A DNA stretch of 64,000 nucleotides from Kineosporia succinea (GTDB lineage Bacteria > Actinomycetota > Actinomycetes > Actinomycetales > Kineosporiaceae), in contig NZ_JAUSQZ010000001.1 in the NCBI RefSeq assembly GCF_030811555.1, positions 6,197,241 to 6,261,240 of the forward strand. The letters are read 5' to 3'. A program made the position numbers and the translations under genes. How positions within the stretch are numbered: position 1 is the first letter of the stretch; the number at the start of each line of letters is the position of its first letter. Positions 33,340-42,454 of this stretch are shown piece by piece. The notes under the pieces were generated by a model, which saw nothing but the letters and a program-made list of their open reading frames with translations, was not told where the DNA came from and searched no databases.

Positions 33340-35375
33340 GCGTCAAGGTCGCCGTCGACATCGGCGGCACGTTCGTCGACGCTGTCGCCTACGACACCGC
33401 CACCGGGGCCATCCGGGTGCACAAGGTGTCCACCACCCCGGCCGCCCCGGCCGAGGGCGTGCTGCAGGGCGTCGCCGCCCTGCAGGCCGACCTGTCCGAG
33501 GTCGAGTCCTTCGCCCACGGAACCACTCTCGGGCTGAACGCGATCCTGCAGCGCAACGGCGCCCGGGTCGGTGTCATCACCACCGAGGGCTTCTCCGACG
33601 TGCTGGAGATCGCCCGGGCCGGCATCCCCGCCGACCGGATGTACGACTTCGTCTACCAGCGTCCCCGCCCGCTCGTGCCCCGCCGTCACCGCCTCGGGGT
33701 GCCGGAGCGCCTGGACGCCTCGGGCGCCGTGGTGGTCCCGCTCGACGAGGCCGCCGTGCTCGAGGCCGGCCGCACCCTGGTGGAGCAGCACGGCCTGAGG
33801 TCGATCGCGGTGTGCTTCCTGCACTCCTACGCCAACCCGGCGCACGAGCAGCGCGCCGCGCAGGTGCTGCGCGAGGCGTTCCCGGGCGTGGCCGTCTCGG
33901 TCTCCAGCGACCTCACCCGCGAGTACCGCGAGTACGAGCGCACCTCCACCGTCGTGCTCGACGCGTACATCCGCCCGGTGCTCAACGACTACCTCGACCA
34001 GCTCGAGAAGGGCCTGGCCGGGCTGGGTCTCACCGAGCACCTGCACATCATGCGCTCGGGCGGTGGCGCGATGACCGCGGCCCTGGCCAAGCAGGCGCCG
34101 CTGCACACCGTGCTGTCCGGCCCGGCCGGCGGCGTGGTCGGCGCGACCTTCCTGGCCCGCGAACTCGGGCTCGACAACGTCCTCAGCTTCGACGTCGGCG
34201 GCACCAGCGTGGACGCCTGCGTGATCGTCGACGGCAGCCCCACCGAGGTGCACGAGGCCGAGATCGACGGCCTGCCGCTGCTGATCCCGATCTACGACAT
34301 CCGCACCATCGGCGCCGGCGGCGGCTCGATCGCCTGGATGGACGCCGGTCTGCTCAAGGTCGGCCCGCGCTCGGCCGGCGCCGTGCCCGGCCCGGTCGCC
34401 TACGGCAAGGGCGGCACCGAGCCCACCGTCACCGACGCCGCGTTCGCCCTCGGCTGGCTCGACCCGGGAGCGTTCCTGGGCGGCGCCATGACCGTCAGCG
34501 CCGACGCCGCCCGCGCCGCGATCGCGCAGAAGGTCGCGGGCCCGCTCGGGCTGGACGAGACCGCGGCCGCCGCCAGCATTCTCGAGATCCTGGTCGCCCG
34601 TACCGTCGGCGCGATGCGCGAGATCACCATCGAGCGCGGCCTCGACCCGCGCGAGTTCACCCTGATGGCCTTCGGCGGCGCCGGCCCGCTGATCGCGCCG
34701 ATGCTGGCCCGCGAGATGGACCTCGGTACCACCCTGGTACCGGCCGTCCCGGCCGCGTTCTCGGCCTTCGGCATGCTGATGTCCGACCTGGAGTACGAGT
34801 TCGCGGCCACCACCATGGTCCCGCTGAGCGACTCCTCGCTGGCGGACCTGGCCCCGACCTTCGCCGAGCTGCAGGCCCGGGCGGTCGAGGCCCTCGACGC
34901 CCAGCACGTCCCGGACGAGAACCGGCGCCTGGTGCGCACGGTCGACGTGCGCTACCTCGGCCAGGAGCACTCCCTGCCGGTCGAGCTGCGCGAGGGCGAC
35001 ACCGCCGCCGACGTGCTCGCCCGCTTCGGTGAGCTGCACCAGGCCCGCCACGGGCACGCGATGGACGTGGCCGGGCAGATCTTCTCGGTGCGCCTGAAGG
35101 CGGTCGGCGAGGAACCCAAGCCGGGCCTGGTCACGCTCCCCGGGAAGCCCGGGAGTCCCGAAGCCGCCGGTTCACGAAGGGCTTTCGACATGGCGGCCCG
35201 TGACTGGGCCGACTTCCCGGTGTACGAGCGGGCGGGTTTCGGGGCCGGGCAGGTCGTCCAGGGCCCCGCGATCGTCGAGGAGGGCACCTCCACGACCGTC
35301 TTCTTCTCCGACCAGACCCTACGGGTGGACGCCCACGGTCACCTTCTCATCACGTCGAACGGAGCCGGGGAATGA
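33336..35375 (+). CDS. hyuA: Hydantoinase/oxoprolinase alpha subunit (HyuA family)
   Basis: 679 residues. The N-terminal ASKHA motif VAVDIGGTFVDAVAYD, the second ATP segment VLSFDVGGTSVDACVI and MAFGGAGPL are typical of HyuA. With HyuB it forms ATP-dependent N-methylhydantoinase, 5-oxoprolinase or acetone/acetophenone carboxylase type enzymes. GTG start overlaps the amidohydrolase stop (GTGA); its own stop overlaps HyuB. Which ring it opens cannot be told. Confidence 0.93.
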   Translation: MSVKVAVDIGGTFVDAVAYDTATGAIRVHKVSTTPAAPAEGVLQGVAALQADLSEVESFAHGTTLGLNAILQRNGARVGVITTEGFSDVLEIARAGIPADRMYDFVYQRPRPLVPRRHRLGVPERLDASGAVVVPLDEAAVLEAGRTLVEQHGLRSIAVCFLHSYANPAHEQRAAQVLREAFPGVAVSVSSDLTREYREYERTSTVVLDAYIRPVLNDYLDQLEKGLAGLGLTEHLHIMRSGGGAMTAALAKQAPLHTVLSGPAGGVVGATFLARELGLDNVLSFDVGGTSVDACVIVDGSPTEVHEAEIDGLPLLIPIYDIRTIGAGGGSIAWMDAGLLKVGPRSAGAVPGPVAYGKGGTEPTVTDAAFALGWLDPGAFLGGAMTVSADAARAAIAQKVAGPLGLDETAAAASILEILVARTVGAMREITIERGLDPREFTLMAFGGAGPLIAPMLAREMDLGTTLVPAVPAAFSAFGMLMSDLEYEFAATTMVPLSDSSLADLAPTFAELQARAVEALDAQHVPDENRRLVRTVDVRYLGQEHSLPVELREGDTAADVLARFGELHQARHGHAMDVAGQIFSVRLKAVGEEPKPGLVTLPGKPGSPEAAGSRRAFDMAARDWADFPVYERAGFGAGQVVQGPAIVEEGTSTTVFFSDQTLRVDAHGHLLITSNGAGE

Positions 35376-37105
35376 GTTCCCAAGCCGATAACAGGCTCGA
35401 CGGCGCGACCGTCGAGGTCATCCGCAACTACGTGGTCTCGGCCGCCGAGCAGATGCGCCGCACCCTGGTGCGCAGCGCGTTCAACCCGGTGATCTACGAC
35501 GTCCTGGACTTCGGCATCTCGATCTACGACGGCGCCCAGCAGCTGATGGCCGAGGCCAGCGGCATCACGCACTTCCTCGGCGCGAACGACCGGGCGCTGG
35601 TGATGGCCAGCGACTACATCGGGATCCCGACGATGGAGCCCGGCGACGTCTACCTGCTGAACTACCCGTACTGGAACGGCGCCCACTCCTACGACGCGAT
35701 GCTGTTCTGCCCGGTCTTCGCGGACGGGCGCGCCGAGCCGGCCGCGTTCCTCGCGGTGCGGGCGCACTGGATGGACCTGGGCGCGAAATCGCCCGGCTAC
35801 GTGCTCGACTCGACCGACATGCACCAGGAGGGCCTGATCTTCCCGGGCACCCGGATCGTGCACCGGGGCGAGGTCGTGCGTGACATCACCGAGCTGATCC
35901 GCTTCAACTCCCGCCTGCCCGACCTGACCCTGGGCGACTTCCACGCCCAGCTGGCCGCGCTGCGGGTCGGCGAGCGCAACCTGCACCAGATCTGGGGCAA
36001 GTTCGGCATCGAGACCGTCGAGCAGGCCATGCGCCAGGTCATCGAGCACGGCGAGCAGGTCGCCCGCCGCGCGGTGGCGGCCCTGCCCGACGGCACCTGG
36101 ACCGCCACCGACTACATCGACGACGACAACATCACCGACGACCTGATCGAGATCACCGTGCGGGTGACCATCGACGGCGAGCGCATCGTCGTCGACTACA
36201 CCGGCTCGTCACCGCAGGTGCTCGGCCCGGTCAACCTGCCCATCGGATCCACCGAGGGCATCGTCAAGGCGTCGTTCAAGGCGCTGACCACGCCCTGGGA
36301 ACCGACCAACGCCGGGCACTTCGCGCCGGTCGAGATCATCGCCGAGCCCGGGTCGGTGTTTCACGCGCAGTACCCGGCGGCGACCTTCACCCAGTGGAGC
36401 GCCATCGTCGCCACCGAGCTGATGCACAAGGCCCTGGCCCAGGCGATGCCCGAGATCCCGGCCTCCTCCGGCGGTGACGAGCCCGGCTTCATGGCGGTGG
36501 GCCACGACCCGCGCACCGGCAAGGACTTCGTGGTCTCGAACAACGAGGGCATCGGCTGGGGCGCGACCCGCGACCACGACGGCGGCGACGCCCAGCAGCA
36601 TCCCTCGCAGACCACCGTGCGCAACACCCCGGTCGAGGTGCTCGAGCACAAGGCGCCGCTGCTGCACGAGCGCCTCGAGCTGATCCCGGACTCGGCCGGC
36701 CCCGGCCGTTTCCGCGGTGGCGTCGGCGTGCTGCGCCAGGTGCGCTACACCGCGCCGGGCGAGGTGCTGTCGATGAAGAAGAAGACCAAGACCCGGCCCT
36801 GGGCCCTGGACGGCGGCCACGAGCCCGAGCCCAGCGAGATGGTGCTGTGGCCGGGCACCGACAAGCACCAGCGCGTCGGCATGTACCGGGCCTCGATGGA
36901 GGCCGGCGAACGGTTCGTCAACCGCACCGCCGGTGGCGGCGGCCACGGTGACCCGCTCGACCGCGACCCGCTGGCCGTCGTCGAGGACGTGCTCGACGGC
37001 TACGTGTCGATGAAGGCGGCCCGGGACGCGTACGGCGTCGTGGTCGCCCCCGACGGCACCTGGCAGCCCACCCCTGAACGCCAGGCCCGCAGCGAAGCGG
37101 ACTGA
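35372..37105 (+). CDS. hyuB: Hydantoinase/oxoprolinase beta subunit (HyuB family)
   Basis: 577 residues. Typical HyuB segments: TLVRSAFNPVIYDVLDFGIS near the N-terminus, DVYLLNYPYWNGAHSYDAML, and a Gly-rich C-terminal NRTAGGGGHGDPLDRDP. Partner of HyuA. Start overlaps the HyuA stop (ATGA). A 13-bp hairpin follows 21 bases after its stop and separates it from the transporter genes. Confidence 0.93.
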   Translation: MSSQADNRLDGATVEVIRNYVVSAAEQMRRTLVRSAFNPVIYDVLDFGISIYDGAQQLMAEASGITHFLGANDRALVMASDYIGIPTMEPGDVYLLNYPYWNGAHSYDAMLFCPVFADGRAEPAAFLAVRAHWMDLGAKSPGYVLDSTDMHQEGLIFPGTRIVHRGEVVRDITELIRFNSRLPDLTLGDFHAQLAALRVGERNLHQIWGKFGIETVEQAMRQVIEHGEQVARRAVAALPDGTWTATDYIDDDNITDDLIEITVRVTIDGERIVVDYTGSSPQVLGPVNLPIGSTEGIVKASFKALTTPWEPTNAGHFAPVEIIAEPGSVFHAQYPAATFTQWSAIVATELMHKALAQAMPEIPASSGGDEPGFMAVGHDPRTGKDFVVSNNEGIGWGATRDHDGGDAQQHPSQTTVRNTPVEVLEHKAPLLHERLELIPDSAGPGRFRGGVGVLRQVRYTAPGEVLSMKKKTKTRPWALDGGHEPEPSEMVLWPGTDKHQRVGMYRASMEAGERFVNRTAGGGGHGDPLDRDPLAVVEDVLDGYVSMKAARDAYGVVVAPDGTWQPTPERQARSEAD

Positions 37106-37125
37106 CGGCTCCTGCCCGTCCCTCC

Positions 37126-37156
37126 CGGTTCGAGGTGCTGCCCGCACCTCGAACCG
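37126..37156 (+). other. Intra-operon hairpin upstream of binding-protein gene
   Basis: CGGTTCGAGGTGC (37126-37138), loop TGCCC, exact complement at 37144-37156. It is followed by further GCACCTCG direct repeats up to 37200. It lies in the only long gap of the rightward operon and may be a terminator/attenuator or a processing site. Confidence 0.7.
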
Positions 37157-37235
37157 CACCTCGAAACCGCACCAGCACCTCGCACTCCAGCACCTCGCAC
37201 CGTGAACCTCCTCTCGAAGCAGGAAGCAGGTCCCC

Positions 37236-38798
37236 ATGCGTTCCCGTACCTTCCTCAGTGTCGGTGCCTTCTTCGGCGCCGCCGCGATGCTGGCCGCCTG
37301 TTCCGGCGGCTCGTCCTCCGCGAGCGGCGGCTCGGCCCGTGACCAGGCGCTGGTCATCGCCGAGAACGAGCCGCCCGCCTCGTTCGACCCGGTCCAGGCC
37401 GACAACTCCACCGTCGACGAGGTCGTGATCCCGGCCTACGACAGCCTTCTCACCTACGGCGACGACGGGAACCTGGCCGGCGTGCTGGCCTCGGACTGGA
37501 AGGTCTCCGACGACGGCCTGACCGTCACCCTGACCCTGCGCGACGACGTGACCTTCCACGACGGCGCCAAGCTGACGGCCACCGACGTGAAGTACACGCT
37601 CGACCGGATCAAGACCCTGAACATCGGCGTGGCCTCGTTCCTGACCGCGTACGACTCCTCCGAGGCGACCTCCGACACCGAGCTGACGATCACGCTCAGC
37701 ACGCCCGACGCGGTGTTCCCGGCCGCGCTGACCCGCGTGTACGTGGTGAACTCGGCGCTGGTCGAGAAGAACGCCGGTGACGACCAGGGCCAGTCCTGGC
37801 TGGCCACCAACGACGCCGGCTCGGGCCCCTACCAGCTGACCCAGTACAGCTCGAACCAGAGCGCCGACTACGAGCAGTACGCCGACTACTGGCAGGGCTT
37901 CACCGGGCAGGCCAAGTCGGTCCAGTTCCAGTACATCTCGGACGCCTCGACGCAGAAGTCGGCGCTGGAGTCCGGTGACGTCGACGTGGCCATGGACATC
38001 GCGCCCACCGACTGGGCCTCGTTCGACGGCCAGGCCGGGTTCACCACCGACAAGTCCGACACGAACGTCGTGCTCTACACCTTCTTCAACATGAACGACG
38101 CCACCACCAAGAACAAGGCCCTGCGCGAGGCGATCGCCTCCTCCTACAACTACCAGGAGCACATCGACCAGATCCTGCTCGGCGCCGGCAAGAAGGTGAC
38201 CGGCCCGCTGCCCAGCGGAATGCAGTGCGCCACCACCGATGTCACCCAGCCGACCTACGACCTGGACAAGGCCAAGCAGCTGGTCGCGGACAACGGTCTC
38301 GACGGCACCAGCGTCACGATGACCTACCTGGAGGCCACCTCGGAGATGGAGCAGGCCGCGACCCTGCTGCAGTCCAACCTGGCCGAGGTCGGCATCGACC
38401 TGAAGCTGCAGGCCGTCACCTACCCGCAGTACGTCGAGATGAACGCCAAGGACGAGACCCGCCCGCAGCTGGGCATGATCTACGCCTTCCCGGCCTTCCC
38501 CGACGCCAGCGCGATCATGTACCAGAACTTCAACTCGAAGATGATCGGCTCGCAGAACTGGGGCGCGTACGACAACGCCGAGGTCGACAAGCTCACCGAC
38601 GACGCGCAGACCGAGTCCGACCAGGCCACCCGCTGCGCCGACTACGAGAAGGCCCAGGCCCTGGTGGCCGACGACGTCCCGTCGATCAACATGGCCAACG
38701 CCCAGACCGTCGCGATCATGAACGAGCGGGTCAAGGACTTCGCCTACCGCTCGTGGCACCACCAGACGGTCGACGTCTACAGCATCCAGGTCAGCTGA
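37236..38798 (+). CDS. ABC transporter substrate-binding lipoprotein, peptide/nickel (family 5) type
   Basis: 520 residues. Lipobox LAAC with acylated Cys22, then a Ser/Gly linker. The body has the family 5 pattern WKVSDDGLTVTLTLRDDVTF, FHDGAKLTATDVKYTLDRI and ALREAIASSYNY. These proteins bind oligopeptides, opines, heme or other bulky amides. It starts the transporter block of five genes ending in the hydantoinase, which suggests the imported solute is the hydantoinase-pathway substrate. Confidence 0.92.
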   Translation: MRSRTFLSVGAFFGAAAMLAACSGGSSSASGGSARDQALVIAENEPPASFDPVQADNSTVDEVVIPAYDSLLTYGDDGNLAGVLASDWKVSDDGLTVTLTLRDDVTFHDGAKLTATDVKYTLDRIKTLNIGVASFLTAYDSSEATSDTELTITLSTPDAVFPAALTRVYVVNSALVEKNAGDDQGQSWLATNDAGSGPYQLTQYSSNQSADYEQYADYWQGFTGQAKSVQFQYISDASTQKSALESGDVDVAMDIAPTDWASFDGQAGFTTDKSDTNVVLYTFFNMNDATTKNKALREAIASSYNYQEHIDQILLGAGKKVTGPLPSGMQCATTDVTQPTYDLDKAKQLVADNGLDGTSVTMTYLEATSEMEQAATLLQSNLAEVGIDLKLQAVTYPQYVEMNAKDETRPQLGMIYAFPAFPDASAIMYQNFNSKMIGSQNWGAYDNAEVDKLTDDAQTESDQATRCADYEKAQALVADDVPSINMANAQTVAIMNERVKDFAYRSWHHQTVDVYSIQVS

Positions 38799-38805
38799 CC
38801 TTCCC

Positions 38806-38833
38806 GGGCGGGGACGTGAGAACGTCCCCGCCC
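38806..38833 (+). terminator. Hairpin with GAGA tetraloop after binding-protein gene
   Basis: GGGCGGGGACGT (38806-38817), GAGA loop, exact complement at 38822-38833: a 12-bp stem 7 bases after the binding-protein stop and 30 bases before the permease. Such hairpins commonly give partial termination or protect the upstream mRNA, raising binding protein over permease. Confidence 0.75.
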
Positions 38834-38863
38834 ACCACCCATTCACGGAAAGGAGGACGTGTC

Positions 38864-39910
38864 GTGGACGTGGCACGCTACGTCGCCCGGCGCACGATGC
38901 TGTCGGCCGTGGTCTTCTTCGGCCTCGTCGTGCTGGCGTTCGTCCTGGTCACGGTGCTGCCCGGCGACCCGGCGCGGGCCGCGGCCGGCCGCAACGCCAC
39001 GGCGGCCCAGGTCGAGGACGCGCGCACGCGGCTGGGTCTGGACGACCCGGTGCTCGCGCAGTTCTGGCACTACCTGACCAACGTCCTGCAGGGCGACCTG
39101 GGCAACTCGGTCTTCACCCACCGGGCCGTCCTGGCCGACATCGCGGACGTCCTGCCGTCCTCCCTCGAACTGGTCGCCGCGGCGATGATCGTCAACATCG
39201 CGGTCGGCGTGCCCCTCGGCGTCCTGGCCGCCTACCGGCGCGGGCGGCTGCTCGACCTGCTGGCCCGCGTCGTGGCCCTGCTCGGCGCCACCATGCCGGT
39301 CTTCTGGCTCGGCCTGCTGCTGCAGCTGGTGCTGGCCAGCCGCCTGGGCTGGTTCCCGCTGTACGGCCAGCTCGGTTTCGGCGAACGGGTTCCCGACATC
39401 ACCGGTGTCACCACCCTCGACGCCCTGCTGTCCGGGAACCCGGCCCTCTTCCTCTCGGCCCTGACCCACCTGATCCTGCCCGCGCTGACCCTGGCGGCCA
39501 GTTTCGTGGCGGTGATCGCCCGCACCGTGCGCTCGTCGATGATCACCTCGCTGGACGCCGACTACGTCACCCTCGCCCGTGCCACCGGCGCCGGTGAGGT
39601 CCGCGTCGTGGTGCGCCACGCCCTGCGCAACGCCCTGGTGCCGATGTCCACGATCCTGGGCATGCAGCTGGGCTGGATGCTCGGCGTCACCGTGCTGGTC
39701 GAGAGCACCTTCTCGCGCAAGGGAATCGGCGCCTACATGGTGGACGCGGTGCTCCAGAACGACCTGTACGCGGTGATCGGCTCGATCCTCGTCATCGGTG
39801 TCGTCTTCATCGTCACCAACCTCGTCGTCGACGTCGTCCAGCTGTGGATCAACCCGCGCCTGCGCGACGGACTCGTCCCCGCCCGCCCGGCGCCGGAGGC
39901 GGTCCGATGA
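38864..39910 (+). CDS. ABC transporter permease, DppB/OppB type
   Basis: About 348 residues, six membrane helices. N-terminal VFVLVTVLPGDPARAAAGR is typical of DppB-type permeases, and the EAA loop is in LARATGAGEVRVVVRHALRN. GTG at 38864 with AGGAGG 7 bases upstream. The stop overlaps the next permease. Confidence 0.92.
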   Translation: MDVARYVARRTMLSAVVFFGLVVLAFVLVTVLPGDPARAAAGRNATAAQVEDARTRLGLDDPVLAQFWHYLTNVLQGDLGNSVFTHRAVLADIADVLPSSLELVAAAMIVNIAVGVPLGVLAAYRRGRLLDLLARVVALLGATMPVFWLGLLLQLVLASRLGWFPLYGQLGFGERVPDITGVTTLDALLSGNPALFLSALTHLILPALTLAASFVAVIARTVRSSMITSLDADYVTLARATGAGEVRVVVRHALRNALVPMSTILGMQLGWMLGVTVLVESTFSRKGIGAYMVDAVLQNDLYAVIGSILVIGVVFIVTNLVVDVVQLWINPRLRDGLVPARPAPEAVR

Positions 39911-40806
39911 GCACCCCTACCCCCGGGAGCCCCTCGGTGACCCCGACGCCCGACGCGACCACCACGTCCACCATCGCCGTCAGGAAGCGCCGGCGCACCC
40001 CGATCGTCGACCGGATCGCCCTGGGCGTCTGCGGGCTCGTCGTTCTCCTCGCCGTGATCGGCCCCTGGATCGCCCCGCACGACCCCTACACCGTCGATCT
40101 GGGCAACCGGCTGCTCGGCCCGGGCCCGGGACACTGGCTCGGCACCGACATCAACGGCCGGGACGTGCTCTCGCGCATCCTGACCGGCGCCCGCACCACG
40201 CTTCTGGCCACGGCCGTCGTGCTCGCGGTCACCGTCGTAGTGGGCGTGGTCGTCGGCACGGCCGCCGCGGTCGGGGGACGCGTGGTGGACGAGATCATCA
40301 TGCGGATCACCGATGTCGGGCTCGCGGTGCCCTCGATCATCCTGGCCCTCGGCTTCGCGGTCGCCCTGGGGCCGGGCATCGGGTCGGCGATCATCGCCGT
40401 GAGTGTCAGCTGGTGGCCCGGTTACGTGCGGCTGATCCGCACCGTGGTGCGCGAGACGATGCAGGCCGAGTTCGTCGAGTCGGCCGTCGCGCTGGGCGTG
40501 GGCCGGCGGCGCCTGATCCTGCGCCACGTGCTGCCCAACTCGCTCGACATCCTCTACGTGCAGGTCACTCTCGACGTCGCGGCGGTGATGCTGGTCATCT
40601 CCGGCCTGTCGTTCATCGGCGTCGGCGCCCAGGTGCCCTCGGCCGAGTGGGGCGCGATGATCGCGGCCGCCGCGGACAACGTCACCTCCGGCTGGTGGGC
40701 CCTGGTCTTCCCGGGCCTGGCCATCGCGCTCACCGCGATCGCGTTCTCGCTCGTGGGCGACTGGCTGCGCGTGCTGCGGGACCCGACCCTGAGGGAGCAG
40801 AGCTGA
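39907..40806 (+). CDS. ABC transporter permease, DppC/OppC type
   Basis: 299 residues with an N-terminal Thr/Pro-rich cytosolic tail (1-28), then DppC-type helices; HWLGTDINGRDVLSRILTGA is the family's hallmark and ALGVGRRRLILRHVLPNS the EAA loop. ATG overlaps the previous stop. Heterodimer partner of the DppB-type permease. Confidence 0.92.
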   Translation: MSTPTPGSPSVTPTPDATTTSTIAVRKRRRTPIVDRIALGVCGLVVLLAVIGPWIAPHDPYTVDLGNRLLGPGPGHWLGTDINGRDVLSRILTGARTTLLATAVVLAVTVVVGVVVGTAAAVGGRVVDEIIMRITDVGLAVPSIILALGFAVALGPGIGSAIIAVSVSWWPGYVRLIRTVVRETMQAEFVESAVALGVGRRRLILRHVLPNSLDILYVQVTLDVAAVMLVISGLSFIGVGAQVPSAEWGAMIAAAADNVTSGWWALVFPGLAIALTAIAFSLVGDWLRVLRDPTLREQS

Positions 40807-41624
40807 TGAGTTTGCTGTCGGTGGAGGACCTCCGGGTCTCCTACGGTTCCCGCGAGGTGGTGCACGGGGTGTCCTTCTCGCTCGAGAAGGGTTCCCGTAC
40901 CGCCCTGGTCGGGGAGTCCGGGTCGGGCAAGTCGGTCACGGCCCGGGCGGTGCTGCAGCTGGACGTCGCGGCCCGGCTGCGGGGGTCGGTCCGGCTGGAG
41001 GGTCAGGAGCTGGTGGACGCGTCGGCGAAAGTCGTGCGCTCGGTGCGGGGTTCGCGGGTCGGCCTGGTCTTCCAGGACCCGCTGACCTCGCTCAACCCGG
41101 TGATGACGATCGGCTGGCAGATCATGCAGCCCCTGGTCATCCGCGGCGTGAAGAAGAAGGAGGCCCGCGAGCGCGGCATCGCGCTGCTGAGCCGGCTGGG
41201 CGTGAAGGACGCGTCGGGGCGCTTCGACGACTACCCGCACCAGTTCTCGGGCGGGATGCGCCAGCGGGTGGTCATCGCGATCGCGGTGATCGCCGAGCCG
41301 GAACTGCTGATCGCCGACGAGCCGACCACGGCCCTGGACGTGCGGGTGCAGGCGGCGGTGCTGGACCTGCTGCACGAGGTCGCGCAGGAGCGGGGCATGG
41401 CGGTGCTGCTGATCACCCACGACCTGGGGGTGGTCGCCGGTTTCGCCGACGACGTGGTGGTCATGCGGCACGGCAGGATCGTCGAGACCGCGCCCGTCGG
41501 GCCGCTGTTCGCGGACCCGCAGCATCCCTACACGAAGGGCCTGCTGGGAGCGGTGCCGCGGCTGGACCGCGACCCGTCGCAGCGCCTGGTGTCGGTGGAG
41601 GAGATCGAGGCGGTGTCCCGGTGA
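40806..41624 (+). CDS. ABC transporter ATPase, DppD/OppD type
   Basis: 272 residues. Walker A GESGSGKSVT, signature FSGGMRQR, Walker B LLIADEPTTALDV, H-loop THDLGVVAG, and the oligopeptide-type C-terminal DPQHPYTKGLLGAVPR. Start overlaps the permease stop by one base (TGATG). Drives uptake with the following ATPase. Confidence 0.93.
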   Translation: MSLLSVEDLRVSYGSREVVHGVSFSLEKGSRTALVGESGSGKSVTARAVLQLDVAARLRGSVRLEGQELVDASAKVVRSVRGSRVGLVFQDPLTSLNPVMTIGWQIMQPLVIRGVKKKEARERGIALLSRLGVKDASGRFDDYPHQFSGGMRQRVVIAIAVIAEPELLIADEPTTALDVRVQAAVLDLLHEVAQERGMAVLLITHDLGVVAGFADDVVVMRHGRIVETAPVGPLFADPQHPYTKGLLGAVPRLDRDPSQRLVSVEEIEAVSR

Positions 41625-42454
41625 GCGTCAACGGTTCCGTGAAGAAGATCCTCGAGGTCGACGGCCTCACCAAGACCTATCCGGGCGCCTCGCGCCCGGC
41701 GGCCGCCGACGTCGGGTTCAGCATGCTCGAGGGCACGGCCCTGGGGCTGGTCGGGGAGTCCGGCTCGGGCAAGTCGACGACCGCCCGGATGATCGCCGGC
41801 CTGGAGAAGCCCGACGCCGGCTGGGTGCTGCTGGGCGGCAAGCAGATCGACGGGGTCTCGCGGCGGGCGATGCGGCAGGTGCGGCGGGACATGCAGGTCG
41901 TGTTCCAGGACCCGTACTCGTCGCTGAACCCGCGCATGAACGTCGAGCAGCTCGTCGGGGAGGGCCTGCTCGTGCACGGCATCCTGCCCGACCGGGCCGC
42001 GCGCCGCGCCGAGGTCGAAAGACTGCTCGGCCTGGTCGGTCTCGGCCACGCCGACCTGGGGGCCTACCCGCGCTCGTTCTCCGGCGGGCAGCGTCAGCGC
42101 CTGGCGATCGCCCGGGCCCTGGCCGTGCGCCCGCGTCTGCTGATCTGTGACGAGCCGGTCTCCTCGCTCGACGTCTCGGTGCAGGCGCAGGTGCTGAACC
42201 TGCTGCGCGACCTGCAGGCCGAACTCGGCCTGTCGATCCTGTTCATCGCCCACGACCTGGCCGTGGTCCGCTACCTGTGCGACCAGGTCGTCGTGATGAG
42301 TGAGGGCCGCGTGGTCGAGCAGGGCAGCCGGGAGCAGATCTACGGCGACCCCCAGCACGAGTACACCCGGGACCTGCTCGCCGCGGTCCCGGTTCCCGAT
42401 CCCGCGCACTCCCGGCGGGTCCGTTCCGATTCTGTCGTGGAGGAGAAGCAATGA
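41621..42454 (+). CDS. ABC transporter ATPase, DppF/OppF type
   Basis: 277 residues. Walker A GESGSGKSTTARM, signature FSGGQRQR, Walker B LLICDEPVSSLDV, H-loop AHDLAVVRY, and DPQHEYTRDLLAAVP at the end. GTG start overlaps the previous stop; its stop overlaps the hydantoinase ATG, coupling import to the enzyme. Confidence 0.93.
   Translation: MSVNGSVKKILEVDGLTKTYPGASRPAAADVGFSMLEGTALGLVGESGSGKSTTARMIAGLEKPDAGWVLLGGKQIDGVSRRAMRQVRRDMQVVFQDPYSSLNPRMNVEQLVGEGLLVHGILPDRAARRAEVERLLGLVGLGHADLGAYPRSFSGGQRQRLAIARALAVRPRLLICDEPVSSLDVSVQAQVLNLLRDLQAELGLSILFIAHDLAVVRYLCDQVVVMSEGRVVEQGSREQIYGDPQHEYTRDLLAAVPVPDPAHSRRVRSDSVVEEKQ

Noticed and set aside
32091-35057. Long open frames on both strands over the amidohydrolase and HyuA genes
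   Set aside because: They are Arg/Gly/Pro-rich or Val/Asp/Gly-rich shadows produced by high GC; the real genes have intact active-site motifs and coupled starts.
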